Notes: generated by a model not told the origin, from the letters alone. Positions 1-8,987 are shown, counted from the first letter of the stretch. The stretch is DNA of 64,000 nt from JBDFMH01 sp047238125 (GCF_047238125.1 NZ_JBDFMH010000001.1:2604001-2668000); one strand, 5' to 3'. Program-made: numbers and translations.

Positions 1-18
1 CGCCACTGGGAACGACCT

Positions 19-279
19 TTGCAGCTCGATCAGCTTCCGCTTCGCACGCCTGCCGCCATCGCCGAGATCGATTGGCGCCTGCTCGATCAGGCCGCCGCGC
101 GCCGGCTGCGCGAACTCGGCTTCGATGATGGCGTCGAGGTCGAACTGCTGCATCGTGCCGCCTTCGGTGGCGATCCGCTGGCGATCCGCATCGGCCGGAT
201 GACGCTGGCGATCCGCCGCGCGCAGGCGCGCGCCATCCGTGTCGCGATCGAACCGCCGGCCGCGATCGCCGCCGAATGA
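19..279 (+). CDS. feoA: Ferrous iron transport protein A (FeoA)
   Basis: Small SH3-like cytosolic partner of the FeoB ferrous iron permease. The 86-residue product has the FeoA pattern: a basic 'RRLRELGF' segment near residues 28-35 and a hydrophobic 'PLAIRIGRMTLAIRRAQA' strand-turn-strand. The start given is a TTG at base 19. No stop lies upstream in this frame, so the true start could lie just outside the window. The last codon overlaps the feoB start as ATGA (276-279), which implies translational coupling. Identity rests on the motif and on the feoB neighbour. Confidence 0.88.
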   Translation: MQLDQLPLRTPAAIAEIDWRLLDQAAARRLRELGFDDGVEVELLHRAAFGGDPLAIRIGRMTLAIRRAQARAIRVAIEPPAAIAAE

Positions 280-2132
280 ACCCGGTCCCGCTTGTCGCGC
301 TGGTCGGCAATCCCAATGCCGGCAAGAGCGCGCTGTTCAACGCACTGACCGGCGCGCGCCAGAAAGTCGGCAATTATCCCGGCGTCACGGTGGAGCGGAA
401 ATCGGGCCGGCTCGCGCTGGCCGATGGCCGCCCGGTCGAGCTGATCGATCTGCCCGGCACCTACAGCCTCGATCCCGTCAGCCCTGACGAAGCGGTGACG
501 CGCGATGTCGTGCTGGGCCGGCAGGATGGCGAGCGGCGGCCGAGCGCGCTGCTGATCGTGGTCGATTCGACCAACCTCGACAATCATCTCCGCTTCGCGA
601 TGCAGCTGATCGCGCTCGGCCTGCCCACGTTGGTCGCGCTCAACATGATCGACATGGCGACGCGGGACGGGCTGACGATCGATGCCGATCGGCTGTCGGC
701 CGCGCTCGGCGTGCCGGTCATCCCCACGGTCGCGGTCCGCCGCGGCGGCACCGATGCGCTGCGCGCCGAACTCGATCGCCTGGTGACCGAGGCGCGCCCG
801 CGCCCCGCGCCCGCCGCGCCGCCGGCTGAGGCGGATCTCGTCGCGCTGCAGCGCCGCGCCCGCGCGATTGCGCGCGATGCGATCACCGCGGAGGCGCCGA
901 CCCGCGCGTGGACGCGCGCGATCGACCGCGTCGCGCTCCACCCCGTCGCCGGCCCGATCCTGCTGTTCATGCTGATGTTCGTGATGTTCCAGGCGGTGTT
1001 CGCCTGGTCGGAAACGCCGACCGGATGGATCGAGGGTGGCATCGCCGTACTGCAGGGGCTGGTCACCGATGCGCTGCCGTCGGGCGTGCTGCGTTCGGCG
1101 ATCGTCGATGGCGTGATCGCGGGGGTCGGCGCGGTGGTCGTGTTCCTGCCGCCGATCCTGATCCTGTTCGTGTTCATCCTGCTGCTCGAGGCGTCGGGCT
1201 ATATGGTCCGCGCCGCCTTCCTGATGGATCGACTGATGGTGGGGGTCGGCCTGTCGGGCCGCGCCTTCATCCCGTTGCTGTCGTCCTTCGCCTGCGCGAT
1301 TCCCGGCATCATGGCGACCCGGTCGATCGACGATCCGCGCGATCGGCTGACGACGATCCTGATCGCCCCGCTGATGACCTGTTCGGCGCGGCTGCCGGTC
1401 TACGCCGTGATCATCGCCGCGTTCATCCCGCCGCGCGATGTCGGCCCCGGCATCGGCCTGCAGGGGCTGGTGCTGTTCTGCCTCTACATCACCGGCATCG
1501 CCGGCGCGATGATCGCCGCGCTGGTGCTGCGCCGCACCGTCGCGCGCGGCGCCGGCGGCGGCTTCATGATGGAACTGCCCAAATATCAGCTGCCGGTGCT
1601 GCGCGACGTGCTGATCGGCCTGGCGCAGCGCGCCTGGGTGTTCCTGCGCCGCGCGGGCACGATCATCATGGGCGTCACCATCGTGCTGTGGGCGCTGCTC
1701 AGCTTCCCGCAGGCGCCGCCGGGGCAGAGCCAGAGCGAATATTCGGTCGCCGGCCGCATCGCGGACGGGCTGGAGGTGATCGTCCGCCCGATCGGCTTCA
1801 ACCATGAAATGGCGCTGGCGATCATCCCGGCGATGGCCGCGCGCGAGGTCGCCGTCTCCGCGCTCGCCACCGTCTACGCGATCGACGCGACCGACGAGGC
1901 GCAGGCAGAACAGTCGCTGGTCGAACGGCTGCAGGGCCGCTGGTCGCTGCCGACCGCGCTGGCCTTCCTGATGTGGTTCGTGTTCGCGCCGCAATGCCTG
2001 TCGACGATCGCGGTCATCCGCCGCGAGACCAACGGATGGAAATGGCCGCTGTTCGCGCTCGGCTATCTGTTCGCGCTCGCCTATCTGGCGGCCGGCATAA
2101 CCTTCTGGACGGCAACCGCGCTCGGGCTTTAG
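276..2132 (+). CDS. feoB: Ferrous iron transporter FeoB, GTPase permease
   Basis: Inner-membrane Fe(II) importer. The N-terminal G domain shows G1 'GNPNAGKS' (residues 11-18), G3 'DLPG' (58-61) and G4 'NMID' (123-126). A linker and a multi-helix permease domain follow, with the conserved Cys-containing 'SSFACAIPGIMATR' and 'MTCSARLPVY' segments. At 618 residues it is shorter than the E. coli protein (about 770) because the C-terminal tail and FeoC-like parts are missing; this is common in Alphaproteobacteria. Translation is coupled to feoA by an ATGA overlap. Any Fur or FNR site would lie upstream of the window. Confidence 0.96.
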   Translation: MNPVPLVALVGNPNAGKSALFNALTGARQKVGNYPGVTVERKSGRLALADGRPVELIDLPGTYSLDPVSPDEAVTRDVVLGRQDGERRPSALLIVVDSTNLDNHLRFAMQLIALGLPTLVALNMIDMATRDGLTIDADRLSAALGVPVIPTVAVRRGGTDALRAELDRLVTEARPRPAPAAPPAEADLVALQRRARAIARDAITAEAPTRAWTRAIDRVALHPVAGPILLFMLMFVMFQAVFAWSETPTGWIEGGIAVLQGLVTDALPSGVLRSAIVDGVIAGVGAVVVFLPPILILFVFILLLEASGYMVRAAFLMDRLMVGVGLSGRAFIPLLSSFACAIPGIMATRSIDDPRDRLTTILIAPLMTCSARLPVYAVIIAAFIPPRDVGPGIGLQGLVLFCLYITGIAGAMIAALVLRRTVARGAGGGFMMELPKYQLPVLRDVLIGLAQRAWVFLRRAGTIIMGVTIVLWALLSFPQAPPGQSQSEYSVAGRIADGLEVIVRPIGFNHEMALAIIPAMAAREVAVSALATVYAIDATDEAQAEQSLVERLQGRWSLPTALAFLMWFVFAPQCLSTIAVIRRETNGWKWPLFALGYLFALAYLAAGITFWTATALGL

Positions 2133-2164
2133 AGCAGCCTCACCCCTTTCGGAGAGTGACGGCG

Positions 2165-2707
2165 ATGGCAGGCAGCGTGAACAAGGTGATTCTGGTCGGC
2201 AATCTGGGCCGCGATCCCGAATCGCGCAGCTTCCAGAATGGCGGCAAGGTCGTGAACCTGCGCATCGCCACCAGCGAGACCTGGAAGGATCGCAATTCGG
2301 GCGAGCGCAAGGAAAAGACCGAATGGCATTCGGTCGCGATCTTCAACGAAGGGCTGGCCAATGTGGCCGAGCGCTATCTGCGCAAGGGCAGCAAGGTCTA
2401 TCTCGAAGGCCAGCTGCAGACCCGTAAGTGGCAGGATCAATCCGGCGCGGACAAGTACAGCACCGAAATCGTGCTGCAGGGCTTCAACAGCGTGCTGGTG
2501 ATGCTCGACGGCCGTGAAGGCGGCGGCGGTAGCGGCGGCGGATCGCGCGGTGGCGACGATTTCGGCGGCGGCGATGATTTCGGCGGCGGCTATGGCGGCG
2601 GCAAGTCGGGCGGCGGTTATGGCGGCGGTTCGTCCGGCGGCAGCAAGCCCGCCAGCCGCCCCTCGAGCGCGTTCGACAGCGACCTCGACGACGACGTGCC
2701 GTTCTGA
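2165..2707 (+). CDS. ssb: Single-stranded DNA-binding protein
   Basis: SSB that coats single-stranded DNA in replication, recombination and repair. The 180-residue product begins 'MAGSVNKVILVGNLGRDPE' (OB fold, residues 1 to about 110). A glycine-rich linker follows, built of repeated GGG/FGGG/YGGG units with two 'GGDDF' copies, and the protein ends in the acidic tip 'DLDDDVPF' that binds partner proteins. The ATG at 2165 follows a GGAG sequence. An in-frame extension to 1973 is open but reads back into feoB and is not the start. The protein is of typical family length. Confidence 0.97.
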   Translation: MAGSVNKVILVGNLGRDPESRSFQNGGKVVNLRIATSETWKDRNSGERKEKTEWHSVAIFNEGLANVAERYLRKGSKVYLEGQLQTRKWQDQSGADKYSTEIVLQGFNSVLVMLDGREGGGGSGGGSRGGDDFGGGDDFGGGYGGGKSGGGYGGGSSGGSKPASRPSSAFDSDLDDDVPF

Positions 2708-2745
2708 GGTGACGGGCTCCTGCGCAGGCAGGAGCGCCGCCCAGC

Positions 2746-3267
2746 CTATTTGAGCTTGTCCTTCAGCGCCTGCGCAAGCGCGGAGACGGGCCTGACCTCC
2801 GCCTCGCTGATCACGCCCGCTTCGCGCAGCGCGGCATCGGCGCCGGCAGAGCGTGGGAACGGATCCAGCGCCAGCGACAATTCCTCGGCCACGGCCTCGC
2901 CCAGATCGATCGCGCCACCGGCATAGGGGATTGTGTCGAGATCGGCTTCGCTCAGCTCGATCTCGTCGCCCTCGATCCCCGTATCGGGCACGAAGCGCAG
3001 CGCGAAATCGGTCTCCACCTTGGCCGGCAGCGGATCGCCGGTCGCGATGCAGCTCTGCACCACCGCCGCCTCCAGCCGCCCGTCGGCGAACACGGCATCG
3101 CCCTCGCGTCGCACCGCGGCCTGCGCGTCCAGCCGATCGATCGCGACCAGCCCGAACCGCGCCGCCAGGCGCTCGCGCTGCGCCGCATCGGCTGAAAGCG
3201 CGATGTCGCGCGGGCGATCGCCCAGCGTGTCGATCCGCACCGGCACCGAGAATTCGGGCGCGATCAT
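2746..3267 (-). CDS. DUF177 / YceD family protein
   Basis: Member of the DUF177 (YceD) family, 173 residues. Acidic motifs such as 'DTGIEGDEIELSEADLDTIPY' characterise the C-terminal half, and the pattern 'GEAVAEELSLALDPFPR' is diagnostic. In other bacteria the family is linked to large ribosomal subunit / 23S rRNA biogenesis, often beside rpmF. Here it follows a CBP3-like cytochrome chaperone gene, an arrangement common in Alphaproteobacteria. The ATG at 3267 overlaps the stop of that gene (ATGA, 3264-3267). The molecular role is not established by sequence. Confidence 0.85.
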   Translation of the reverse strand: MIAPEFSVPVRIDTLGDRPRDIALSADAAQRERLAARFGLVAIDRLDAQAAVRREGDAVFADGRLEAAVVQSCIATGDPLPAKVETDFALRFVPDTGIEGDEIELSEADLDTIPYAGGAIDLGEAVAEELSLALDPFPRSAGADAALREAGVISEAEVRPVSALAQALKDKLK

Positions 3268-3779
3268 GCCGGCAGCTGCCCGGCGGCGATGGCGTCCGCG
3301 GGCGTCATCGTCAGCTTGCCGGCAAAGCCGCGCAGGCGGTCCGCCACCAGCGCGGGCGCGCCCGCCGGTGCCTCGCCGCGCCACAGGTTGCGCGTCAGCG
3401 CGCCTTCCAGATCGCCGCCCGCCAGCCCGTCGCGATAGGCGCTCAGCCGGCCGCCCAGCGCCCCCATCATCCGCCCGACATGCTTGCCCACCACGACGTC
3501 GCCCACGCCCGCTTCGCGCAGCTGGCCGTCCATGTCGTCCACGAACAGCTCGGTCAGCCACGCCGCATCCTGCGCGGTCGCCTCGCCCTCGCTTTCCAGC
3601 CGCAGCAGCACCATCACCAGGATCGCGGCGACCATGTCGAACCGGCCGTCCAGCGTATCGGGCACCTGGCCCTGCCGATACCACCAGGGATCGCGCGCGC
3701 GCTTCACGATCGCCTGATAGGCAGGCAGCAGCGCCTCGCGGTCGAGCGGGCGGCCGAACAGGCGGCGGAGAAACGACAA
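3264..3779 (-). CDS. Ubiquinol-cytochrome c chaperone family protein (CBP3-like)
   Basis: Homologue of the mitochondrial CBP3/UQCC1 chaperone needed for cytochrome bc1 assembly (family knowledge). The 171-residue product starts (M)SFLRRLFGRP and contains 'DGRFDMVAAILVMVLLRLE' and 'FVDDMDGQLREAGVGD', both typical of the family. I chose a TTG start at 3779 because homologues begin 'MSFL' and an AAGGA lies 7 nt upstream; no ATG fits. The reading frame stays open further upstream to 3986 but runs into the divergent bamE. It is coupled to the DUF177 gene by ATGA. Confidence 0.85.
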   Translation of the reverse strand: MSFLRRLFGRPLDREALLPAYQAIVKRARDPWWYRQGQVPDTLDGRFDMVAAILVMVLLRLESEGEATAQDAAWLTELFVDDMDGQLREAGVGDVVVGKHVGRMMGALGGRLSAYRDGLAGGDLEGALTRNLWRGEAPAGAPALVADRLRGFAGKLTMTPADAIAAGQLPA

Positions 3780-3922
3780 GCAGGCATCCTTTGCGGCAAC
3801 GGGCGGCCGGGCTTGTCGCCCGCGCCGGCTCCGCATATTGAGGCTGCGGGCCGCGCTTGCAACATCGTCGGGCAGACGGCGCGCCCGTGTCCGCTTGATA
3901 CTGTCCGTTCGGGAGACTGTTG

Positions 3923-4405
3923 ATGATCGCATCTCGCCACCGCAGCACCGCCGCGGCGCTGGCCGGGATCGCGCTGGCCGCCGCACTTGGCGGCTGCGCG
4001 TCGATCAAGGATCACAAGGGCTATGTGGTCGATACGACGCTGATCGATTCGGTCCAGCCCGGGCTCGACAATCGCGATTCGGTGGTCAAGACGCTCGGCC
4101 GCCCCAGCTTCGTCGCCCAGTTCGACGAGAACACCTGGTATTATATCTCCCGCAACACCAAGCAGCTGGCCTTCCAGAAGCCGAAGCCGACCGATCAGAC
4201 GCTGCTCGCGGTCAAGTTCGACGGCGCGGGCAATGTCGCCTCGGTCAGCAAGGGCGGGCTCGAAAAGGCGGTCAAGATCGATCCGATCAGCGACAAGACG
4301 CCGACGCTGGGCCGCGATCGCGGCTTCTTCAGCGAATTGTTCGGCAATATCGGCCGCGTCGGCGCGGTCGGCCAGGGCGCGACGACTGCCGACAACCCGA
4401 ACTGA
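3923..4405 (+). CDS. bamE: Outer membrane assembly factor BamE (SmpA/OmlA) lipoprotein
   Basis: Lipoprotein of the BAM complex that inserts beta-barrel proteins into the outer membrane. It has a signal peptide with lipobox 'LGGC', Cys25 being the lipidated residue. The SmpA/OmlA fold then shows in 'IDSVQPGLDNRDSVVKTLGRPS' (about residues 45-66) and 'WYYISRNTKQLAF'. It has 160 residues. The ATG at 3923 is preferred over an immediately preceding TTG because GGGAG lies 7 nt before it. It is divergent from the cytochrome chaperone gene and ends at a strong hairpin (4416-4435). Confidence 0.9.
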   Translation: MIASRHRSTAAALAGIALAAALGGCASIKDHKGYVVDTTLIDSVQPGLDNRDSVVKTLGRPSFVAQFDENTWYYISRNTKQLAFQKPKPTDQTLLAVKFDGAGNVASVSKGGLEKAVKIDPISDKTPTLGRDRGFFSELFGNIGRVGAVGQGATTADNPN

Positions 4406-4415
4406 TCCGGGACAT

Positions 4416-4435
4416 CCTCCCCCGGGAGGGGGAGG
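4416..4435. terminator. Hairpin between convergent bamE and nitronate monooxygenase genes
   Basis: Perfect 8-bp stem CCTCCCCC / GGGGGAGG closed by a GGGA tetraloop, 10 bases after the bamE stop and 9 bases before the stop of the convergent gene. There is no U-run on either side, so it may act as a bidirectional 3'-end stabiliser rather than a classical intrinsic terminator. Confidence 0.6.
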
Positions 4436-4444
4436 GACGGAAAC

Positions 4445-5380
4445 CTATTCCGCCACCCGTGCCAGCGCCGCGCGATATTCGCGGCCGAGCCGCGCGACCA
4501 GCTCCGCCGCCGGCACCACCGCATCGACCGCGCCGATGCCCTGGCCGCAGCCCCAGATGTCGCGCCACGCCTTGGCATCCGCCGCCGCCGCGCCGAAATC
4601 CATCTTCGACGGATCCGATTCCGGCAGATTGTCGGGGTCGAGCCCCGCGCGCACCACGCTCGGCCGCAGATAATTGCCGTGCACCCCGGTGAAGAGGTTC
4701 GAATAGAGGATGTCGGCGCCCGAACTGTCGACGATCATCTGCTTGTAGGCATCGTCGGCGCGGGCCTCGTCGGTGGCGATGAACGCCGAGCCGACATAGC
4801 CCAGGTCCGCGCCCATCGCGCGCGCCGCCAGCACCGCATCACCGGTCGCGATCGCGCCCGACAGCGCCAGCGGGCCATCGAACCAGCGCCGGATCTCCTG
4901 CACCAGCGCGAACGGGGAGAGCGTTCCGGCATGGCCGCCCGCGCCCGCCGCCACCGCCACCAGCCCATCCGCGCCCTTCTCGATCGCCTTGCGTGCGAAG
5001 CGGTCGTCGATCACGTCGTGGAACACGATGCCGCCATAGCTGTGCACCGCTTCGTTGATCTCGGATTTCGCGCCGAGCGAGGTGATCACCACCGGCGCGC
5101 GATATTTCACGCACAGCTCGAGATCCTCCTGCAGCCGGGCATTGGTGCGGTGGACGATCAGGTTCACCGCATAGGGCGCGTCTTGATCGGTCAGTTCGTC
5201 GCTCAGCCGCTGCAGCCACTGTTCGAGCACGCCGGAAGGCCGCGCGTTCAGCGAGGGGAAGGCGCCCACCACCCCGGCGCGGCACTGGGCGATCACCAGA
5301 TCGGGGTTTGAGATGATGAACAGCGGCGATCCCATCACGGGCACGCTCAGGCGCCCCTCGAACAGCGCAGGCATCGTCAT
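4445..5380 (-). CDS. Nitronate monooxygenase-like FMN oxidoreductase
   Basis: TIM-barrel FMN protein of the nitronate monooxygenase / 2-nitropropane dioxygenase family, which also includes FabK-type enoyl reductases. The 311-residue product carries the FMN phosphate-binding motif 'GAGGHAG' at about residues 146-152, 'LSGAIATGDAVLAARAMGAD' and 'YVGSAFIATDEA'. It starts at an ATG at 5380 with GGGGGAG about 10 nt upstream. It lies 43 bp downstream of a thiolase gene on the same strand, so a role in acyl-CoA metabolism is possible. Substrate cannot be told from sequence. Confidence 0.88.
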   Translation of the reverse strand: MTMPALFEGRLSVPVMGSPLFIISNPDLVIAQCRAGVVGAFPSLNARPSGVLEQWLQRLSDELTDQDAPYAVNLIVHRTNARLQEDLELCVKYRAPVVITSLGAKSEINEAVHSYGGIVFHDVIDDRFARKAIEKGADGLVAVAAGAGGHAGTLSPFALVQEIRRWFDGPLALSGAIATGDAVLAARAMGADLGYVGSAFIATDEARADDAYKQMIVDSSGADILYSNLFTGVHGNYLRPSVVRAGLDPDNLPESDPSKMDFGAAAADAKAWRDIWGCGQGIGAVDAVVPAAELVARLGREYRAALARVAE

Positions 5381-5423
5381 GGCGCGGCGTCTCCCCCTTT
5401 GATTGTCGCGGTCGTCTCTACGG

Positions 5424-6611
5424 TCAGATCAGCTCGACCGCCACTGCCGTCGCCTCGCCGCCGCCGATGCAGAGCGCCGCGACGCCCTTGCGCAGCCCGC
5501 GCGCCTTCAGCGCCGCGATCAGGGTCGCCATGATCCGCGCGCCCGATGCGCCGATCGGATGGCCAAGCGCAGTGGCGCCGCCGTTCACGTTGATCTTCTC
5601 GCGCGGGATGCCCAGGTCGTGCATCGCGATCATGCTGACCGCGGCGAACGCCTCGTTCACCTCGAACAGGTCGACCTCATCGACGCTCCACCCCGCCTTT
5701 TCGAGCACCTTGCGGATTGCAGGCACCGGGGCGGTGGTGAACAGCGCCGGCTCGTGCGCATGCCCGGCGGTCGCCACCAGCCGGGCTTCCTGTGCCAGCC
5801 CCAGCCGATCGGCCACGCTGGCGCGCGTCATCACCAGCGCCGCCGCCCCGTCGGAGATCGAGGATGCATTGGCCGCAGTGATCGTGCCGTCTTTGGCAAA
5901 AGCCGGCTTCAGCGACGGGATCTTGTCGGGCCGGGCGTTGCCGGGCTGCTCGTCGGTCGTCACCTGCGTCTCGCCCGCGCGGCTCCTCACAGTCACCGGC
6001 ACCACCTCGGCATCGAACCCGCCGCCATCGATCGCAGCCTTGGCCCGGCTCAGGCTTTCCAGCGCATAGTCGTCCTGCGCCTGGCGGGTGAACTGATAGT
6101 CGCGCGCCGAATCCTCGGCGAAGGCACCCATCAGCTTGCCGGGGGTGTAGGCATCCTCCAGCCCGTCGAGATACATCGAATCCTTGATCTCGCCATGGCC
6201 GATGCGCGCGCCGGCGCGGTGCTTCTGCAGCAGATAGGGCGCGTTCGACATGCTCTCCATGCCCCCGGCCACGATCACGTCGGCCGTGCCCGCCGCCAGC
6301 GCCTCGGCTGCCATGATCGCGGCCTGCATGCCCGATCCGCACATCTTGTTGACGGTCGTCGCCTCGATGCTGCGCGGCAGCCCCGCCTTCAGCGCGGCCT
6401 GGCGCGCGGGCGCCTGGCCCAGCCCGGCGGGCAGCACGCAACCCATGTAGATCCGGTCGATCGCGTCCGGGTTCACGCCGGCGCGCTCGACGGCGGCCTT
6501 CACGGCCGTGGCGCCGAGCTCGGTCGCATCGACCGAGGCCAGCGCACCCTGGAAGCCGCCCATCGGCGTACGGGCGAAAGAGGAAATGATGATCGGATCG
6601 GCGGCAGACAT
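5424..6611 (-). CDS. Acetyl-CoA C-acyltransferase (thiolase)
   Basis: Thiolase joining or cleaving acyl-CoAs. The 395-residue product has all catalytic residues: acyl-accepting Cys91 in 'NKMCGSGMQAA', His351 in 'GHPIGASGAR' and Cys381 in 'CIGGGEATA'. It begins 'MSAADPIIIS'. The ATG at 6611 has AGGAG 6 nt upstream, which makes it better than an upstream in-frame ATG at 6638. It resembles acetoacetyl-CoA thiolases (biosynthetic or PHB type) more than the long FadA trimming type, but I cannot fix the specificity. Likely co-transcribed with the downstream nitronate monooxygenase-like gene. Confidence 0.93.
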   Translation of the reverse strand: MSAADPIIISSFARTPMGGFQGALASVDATELGATAVKAAVERAGVNPDAIDRIYMGCVLPAGLGQAPARQAALKAGLPRSIEATTVNKMCGSGMQAAIMAAEALAAGTADVIVAGGMESMSNAPYLLQKHRAGARIGHGEIKDSMYLDGLEDAYTPGKLMGAFAEDSARDYQFTRQAQDDYALESLSRAKAAIDGGGFDAEVVPVTVRSRAGETQVTTDEQPGNARPDKIPSLKPAFAKDGTITAANASSISDGAAALVMTRASVADRLGLAQEARLVATAGHAHEPALFTTAPVPAIRKVLEKAGWSVDEVDLFEVNEAFAAVSMIAMHDLGIPREKINVNGGATALGHPIGASGARIMATLIAALKARGLRKGVAALCIGGGEATAVAVELI

Positions 6612-6672
6612 GCGACACTCCTGATTGGTGCCGCTCATATCGGATGCCCGCAGCCGCCGATCAATCCGTCGA

Positions 6673-6879
6673 TCAATCCAGCGTGAAGCCGATCTTCAGC
6701 GTCACCTGATAATGGCCGATCCGCCCGTCCTCGACATGGCCGCGTGTCTCTTTCACCTCGAACCAGCCGATGTTGCGCACCGTCTCCGATGCCTTGGCGA
6801 TCGCGCCCTTGATCGCATCCTCGACCGATGTCGGCGAGCTGCCGACGACTTCGATCACCTTGTAGACATGGTCGGACAT
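6673..6879 (-). CDS. Dodecin family flavin-binding protein
   Basis: Small 68-residue dodecin. Dodecins form hollow dodecamers that bind and store riboflavin or FMN. The diagnostic pattern is 'VYKVIEVVGSSPTSVEDAI' followed by 'WFEVKETRGHVEDGRIGHYQV', including the Trp used in flavin stacking and the conserved 'GxI..YQV.LK' end. The ATG at 6879 is preceded by GGAGAAGG. It lies between a thiolase and a DMT permease on the same strand, about 2 kb from the riboflavin operon. Confidence 0.93.
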   Translation of the reverse strand: MSDHVYKVIEVVGSSPTSVEDAIKGAIAKASETVRNIGWFEVKETRGHVEDGRIGHYQVTLKIGFTLD

Positions 6880-6903
6880 GAGCCTTCTCCCTTCGGCTGA
6901 CAG

Positions 6904-7809
6904 TCATACAACCGCGGGCGTGGCCTTGCGATCCGGCCGCCGCACCAGCACCAGCGCGGCCGCGATCAGCATCGCGCCGGTCACGTCCACCAGCCCCATC
7001 GCCTCGCCATAGACGAGCCAGCCGATCCCTGCCGCCATCACCGGCTGGGTCAGCAAGCCCAGCCCCACCACCAGCGCGGGCAGCCGTCCGATCGCATAGA
7101 TCAGGCAGCCCTGGCCGATCACCTGGCTGCCCACCGCCAGCAGGATCAGCGGAGTCCAGTCGGTCGGCAGCACCGGATCGCCCACCGCCAGCGCCGCCAC
7201 CAGCAGCGGCGGCGCGCCGATCGCAGTCGACAGCAGCAGGGCGGGCAGCGGGGCGATCCGGTCGCGCACCCCGTCCATCGCCACCAGATAGAATGTGTAG
7301 AGCAGCCCCGCGCCGATGCAGAGCAGATCACCCAGCAGGTAGCGCGGCGACAGTTCATAGGATCGACCGACCAGCAGCATCACCCCCGCCGCTGCCAGCG
7401 CCAGCGCGATCGCATGGCCCCGCCCAGGCCAGGTGCGCGCGATCAGATAGCCGACGAAGGGAAAGGCGAAGCTCGCGAAATTGCCGAGCAGGGTCGCGTT
7501 CACCAGCCGGGTATGGTGGATGCCGACATGCCACAGCGCGAGATCGCCCGCGAAGAACAGCCCCGCCAGCGCCACCGCGATCCAGCCCCGCGTGCCCAGC
7601 ACCGGAATCCGCTGCCGCCCGGCCAGCGCCAGCAGCGCCAGAAGCGGGATCGCCAGCGCCAGCCGCCAAAAACCGGCCGCCACCGGGCCGACATCCGCCA
7701 GCCGAACCAGCCACGGTCCGAACGTCAGTGCGATATTGCCCGCGATCAGCGCCAGGAAGGCGGGCCTTGTCGCGCGGACAGATTTTGTTGCGGATGCGTC
7801 ATCGTGCAT
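6904..7809 (-). CDS. DMT superfamily (EamA) permease
   Basis: Inner-membrane transporter of the drug/metabolite type. The 301-residue product has about ten hydrophobic helices in two EamA repeats; the first includes 'PVAAGFWRLALAIPLLALLAL' and the second 'GQGCLIYAIGRLPALVVG'. It ends in a short cytosolic tail with 'RRPDRKATP'. Substrate is unknown. It is divergent from the alkene reductase gene at 7865, with a 55-bp shared promoter gap. The start at 7809 is the first ATG before the hydrophobic region; the N-terminal 15 residues are polar. Confidence 0.85.
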   Translation of the reverse strand: MHDDASATKSVRATRPAFLALIAGNIALTFGPWLVRLADVGPVAAGFWRLALAIPLLALLALAGRQRIPVLGTRGWIAVALAGLFFAGDLALWHVGIHHTRLVNATLLGNFASFAFPFVGYLIARTWPGRGHAIALALAAAGVMLLVGRSYELSPRYLLGDLLCIGAGLLYTFYLVAMDGVRDRIAPLPALLLSTAIGAPPLLVAALAVGDPVLPTDWTPLILLAVGSQVIGQGCLIYAIGRLPALVVGLGLLTQPVMAAGIGWLVYGEAMGLVDVTGAMLIAAALVLVRRPDRKATPAVV

Positions 7810-7864
7810 CGCTAGGGGGTAGCACCTATTTCATCGCGATCACGTTGCAAATGGAGACTGATTG

Positions 7865-8941
7865 ATGCCGAGCCTGCTCGATCCCGTTCAACTCGGTGCC
7901 ATCGCCGCGCCGAATTGCATCCTGATGGCCCCGCTCACCCGTGGCCGCAGCACCCGGGGCCATGTGCCGATGCCGATCATGGCCGAATATTATGCACAGC
8001 GTGCCACCGCCGGGCTGATCATCAGCGAGGCAACCGGCATCAGTCAGCAGGGCCTGGGCTGGCCGTTCGCACCGGGGCTGTGGTCGGCCGAGCAGACCGA
8101 GGCGTGGAAGCCCGTCACCGCCGCCGTTCACGCCGCGGGCGGCCGTATCGTCGCGCAGCTCTGGCACATGGGCCGCACCGTCCATGCCAGCTTCCTGGGT
8201 GGCGAAGCGCCGGTCGCCGCCTCTGTCGGCACCGCACCGGACGAAGCCCATACCTATGACGGCAAGCAGCCCTATACCGAGGCGCGCGCGCTGCGGGCGG
8301 ACGAGATCCCCGCGCTGCTCGACGATTATGCGAAAGCGGCATCCAATGCGCTGGCCGCCGGGTTCGATGGTGTCCAGATCCATGCCGCCAACGGCTACCT
8401 GATCGACGAATTCCTGCGCGACAACTCAAACTTCCGCGACGATGCCTATGGCGGCTCGATCGAGAACCGCACCCGCCTGCTGGGAGAAGTCACCGCGCGC
8501 GTGATCGAGATTGCCGGTGCCGATCGCACTTCGGTACGGTTGTCGCCGAACGGCGAGGTGCAGGGCGTCAACGACAGCAATCCCCACGCGCTGTTCCCGG
8601 CCGCCGCAAAATTGCTGTCCGATCTGGGCATCGGCTTTCTGGAGCTCCGCGAACCCACCCGCTCCGGTACGTTCGGCAAGGCCGATCATGATCCGGTCCA
8701 CCCCGCGATCCGCAAGCAGTTCGGCGGGCCACTGGTGCTGAATGCCGATTACACGCCGGAATCCGCACAGGCCGCGCTGGATGCGGGCGAGGCGGATGCG
8801 ATCAGCTTCGGCCGCCCGTTCATCGCCAACCCCGATCTGCCGCACCGCATCGCCGCGGGCATCCCGCTCGCGCCCGATCGGATGGAGAATTGGCACCTCG
8901 GCGGCCCGGTCGGCTATATCGACTATCCCGCCGCCGCCTGA
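7865..8941 (+). CDS. Alkene reductase, old yellow enzyme family (NemA-like)
   Basis: FMN-dependent NADPH oxidoreductase that reduces activated alkenes. It is a TIM barrel of 358 residues starting 'MPSLLDPVQLGAI'. Family marks are 'MAPLTRGRS' (residues 20-28), the active-site His173/Asn176 in 'QIHAANGYLIDEFL', and 'SFGRPFIANPDLPHRI' near the C-terminus. The ATG at 7865 follows directly after an in-frame TTG; the ATG matches the family start. It is transcribed convergently to ribH, with a palindrome between them. Physiological substrate unknown. Confidence 0.93.
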   Translation: MPSLLDPVQLGAIAAPNCILMAPLTRGRSTRGHVPMPIMAEYYAQRATAGLIISEATGISQQGLGWPFAPGLWSAEQTEAWKPVTAAVHAAGGRIVAQLWHMGRTVHASFLGGEAPVAASVGTAPDEAHTYDGKQPYTEARALRADEIPALLDDYAKAASNALAAGFDGVQIHAANGYLIDEFLRDNSNFRDDAYGGSIENRTRLLGEVTARVIEIAGADRTSVRLSPNGEVQGVNDSNPHALFPAAAKLLSDLGIGFLELREPTRSGTFGKADHDPVHPAIRKQFGGPLVLNADYTPESAQAALDAGEADAISFGRPFIANPDLPHRIAAGIPLAPDRMENWHLGGPVGYIDYPAAA

Positions 8942-8950
8942 GCTTTTGCC

Positions 8951-8978
8951 CGTCACCCCGGCGAACACCGGGGTGACG
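8951..8978. repeat. Perfect 11-bp palindrome, REP-like
   Basis: Stem CGTCACCCCGG / CCGGGGTGACG with a 6-nt loop CGAACA, in the 46-bp gap between convergent alkene reductase and ribH genes. It could terminate both transcripts. The GTCAYCCCGG core is shared with the palindromes at 25576-25655 and 32693-32715, which suggests a dispersed repeat family. Confidence 0.65.
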
Positions 8979-8987
8979 GCAGCAGGC

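Noticed and set aside
87..1994. Long minus-strand open frame antisense to feoB
   Set aside because: Arg/His/Asp-rich composition without domains; it is the codon-bias mirror of feoB in GC-rich DNA.
2518..2660. Tandem repeat in ssb as a mobile or recombined element
   Set aside because: It is the normal glycine-rich linker of SSB coded by GGC-rich codons.
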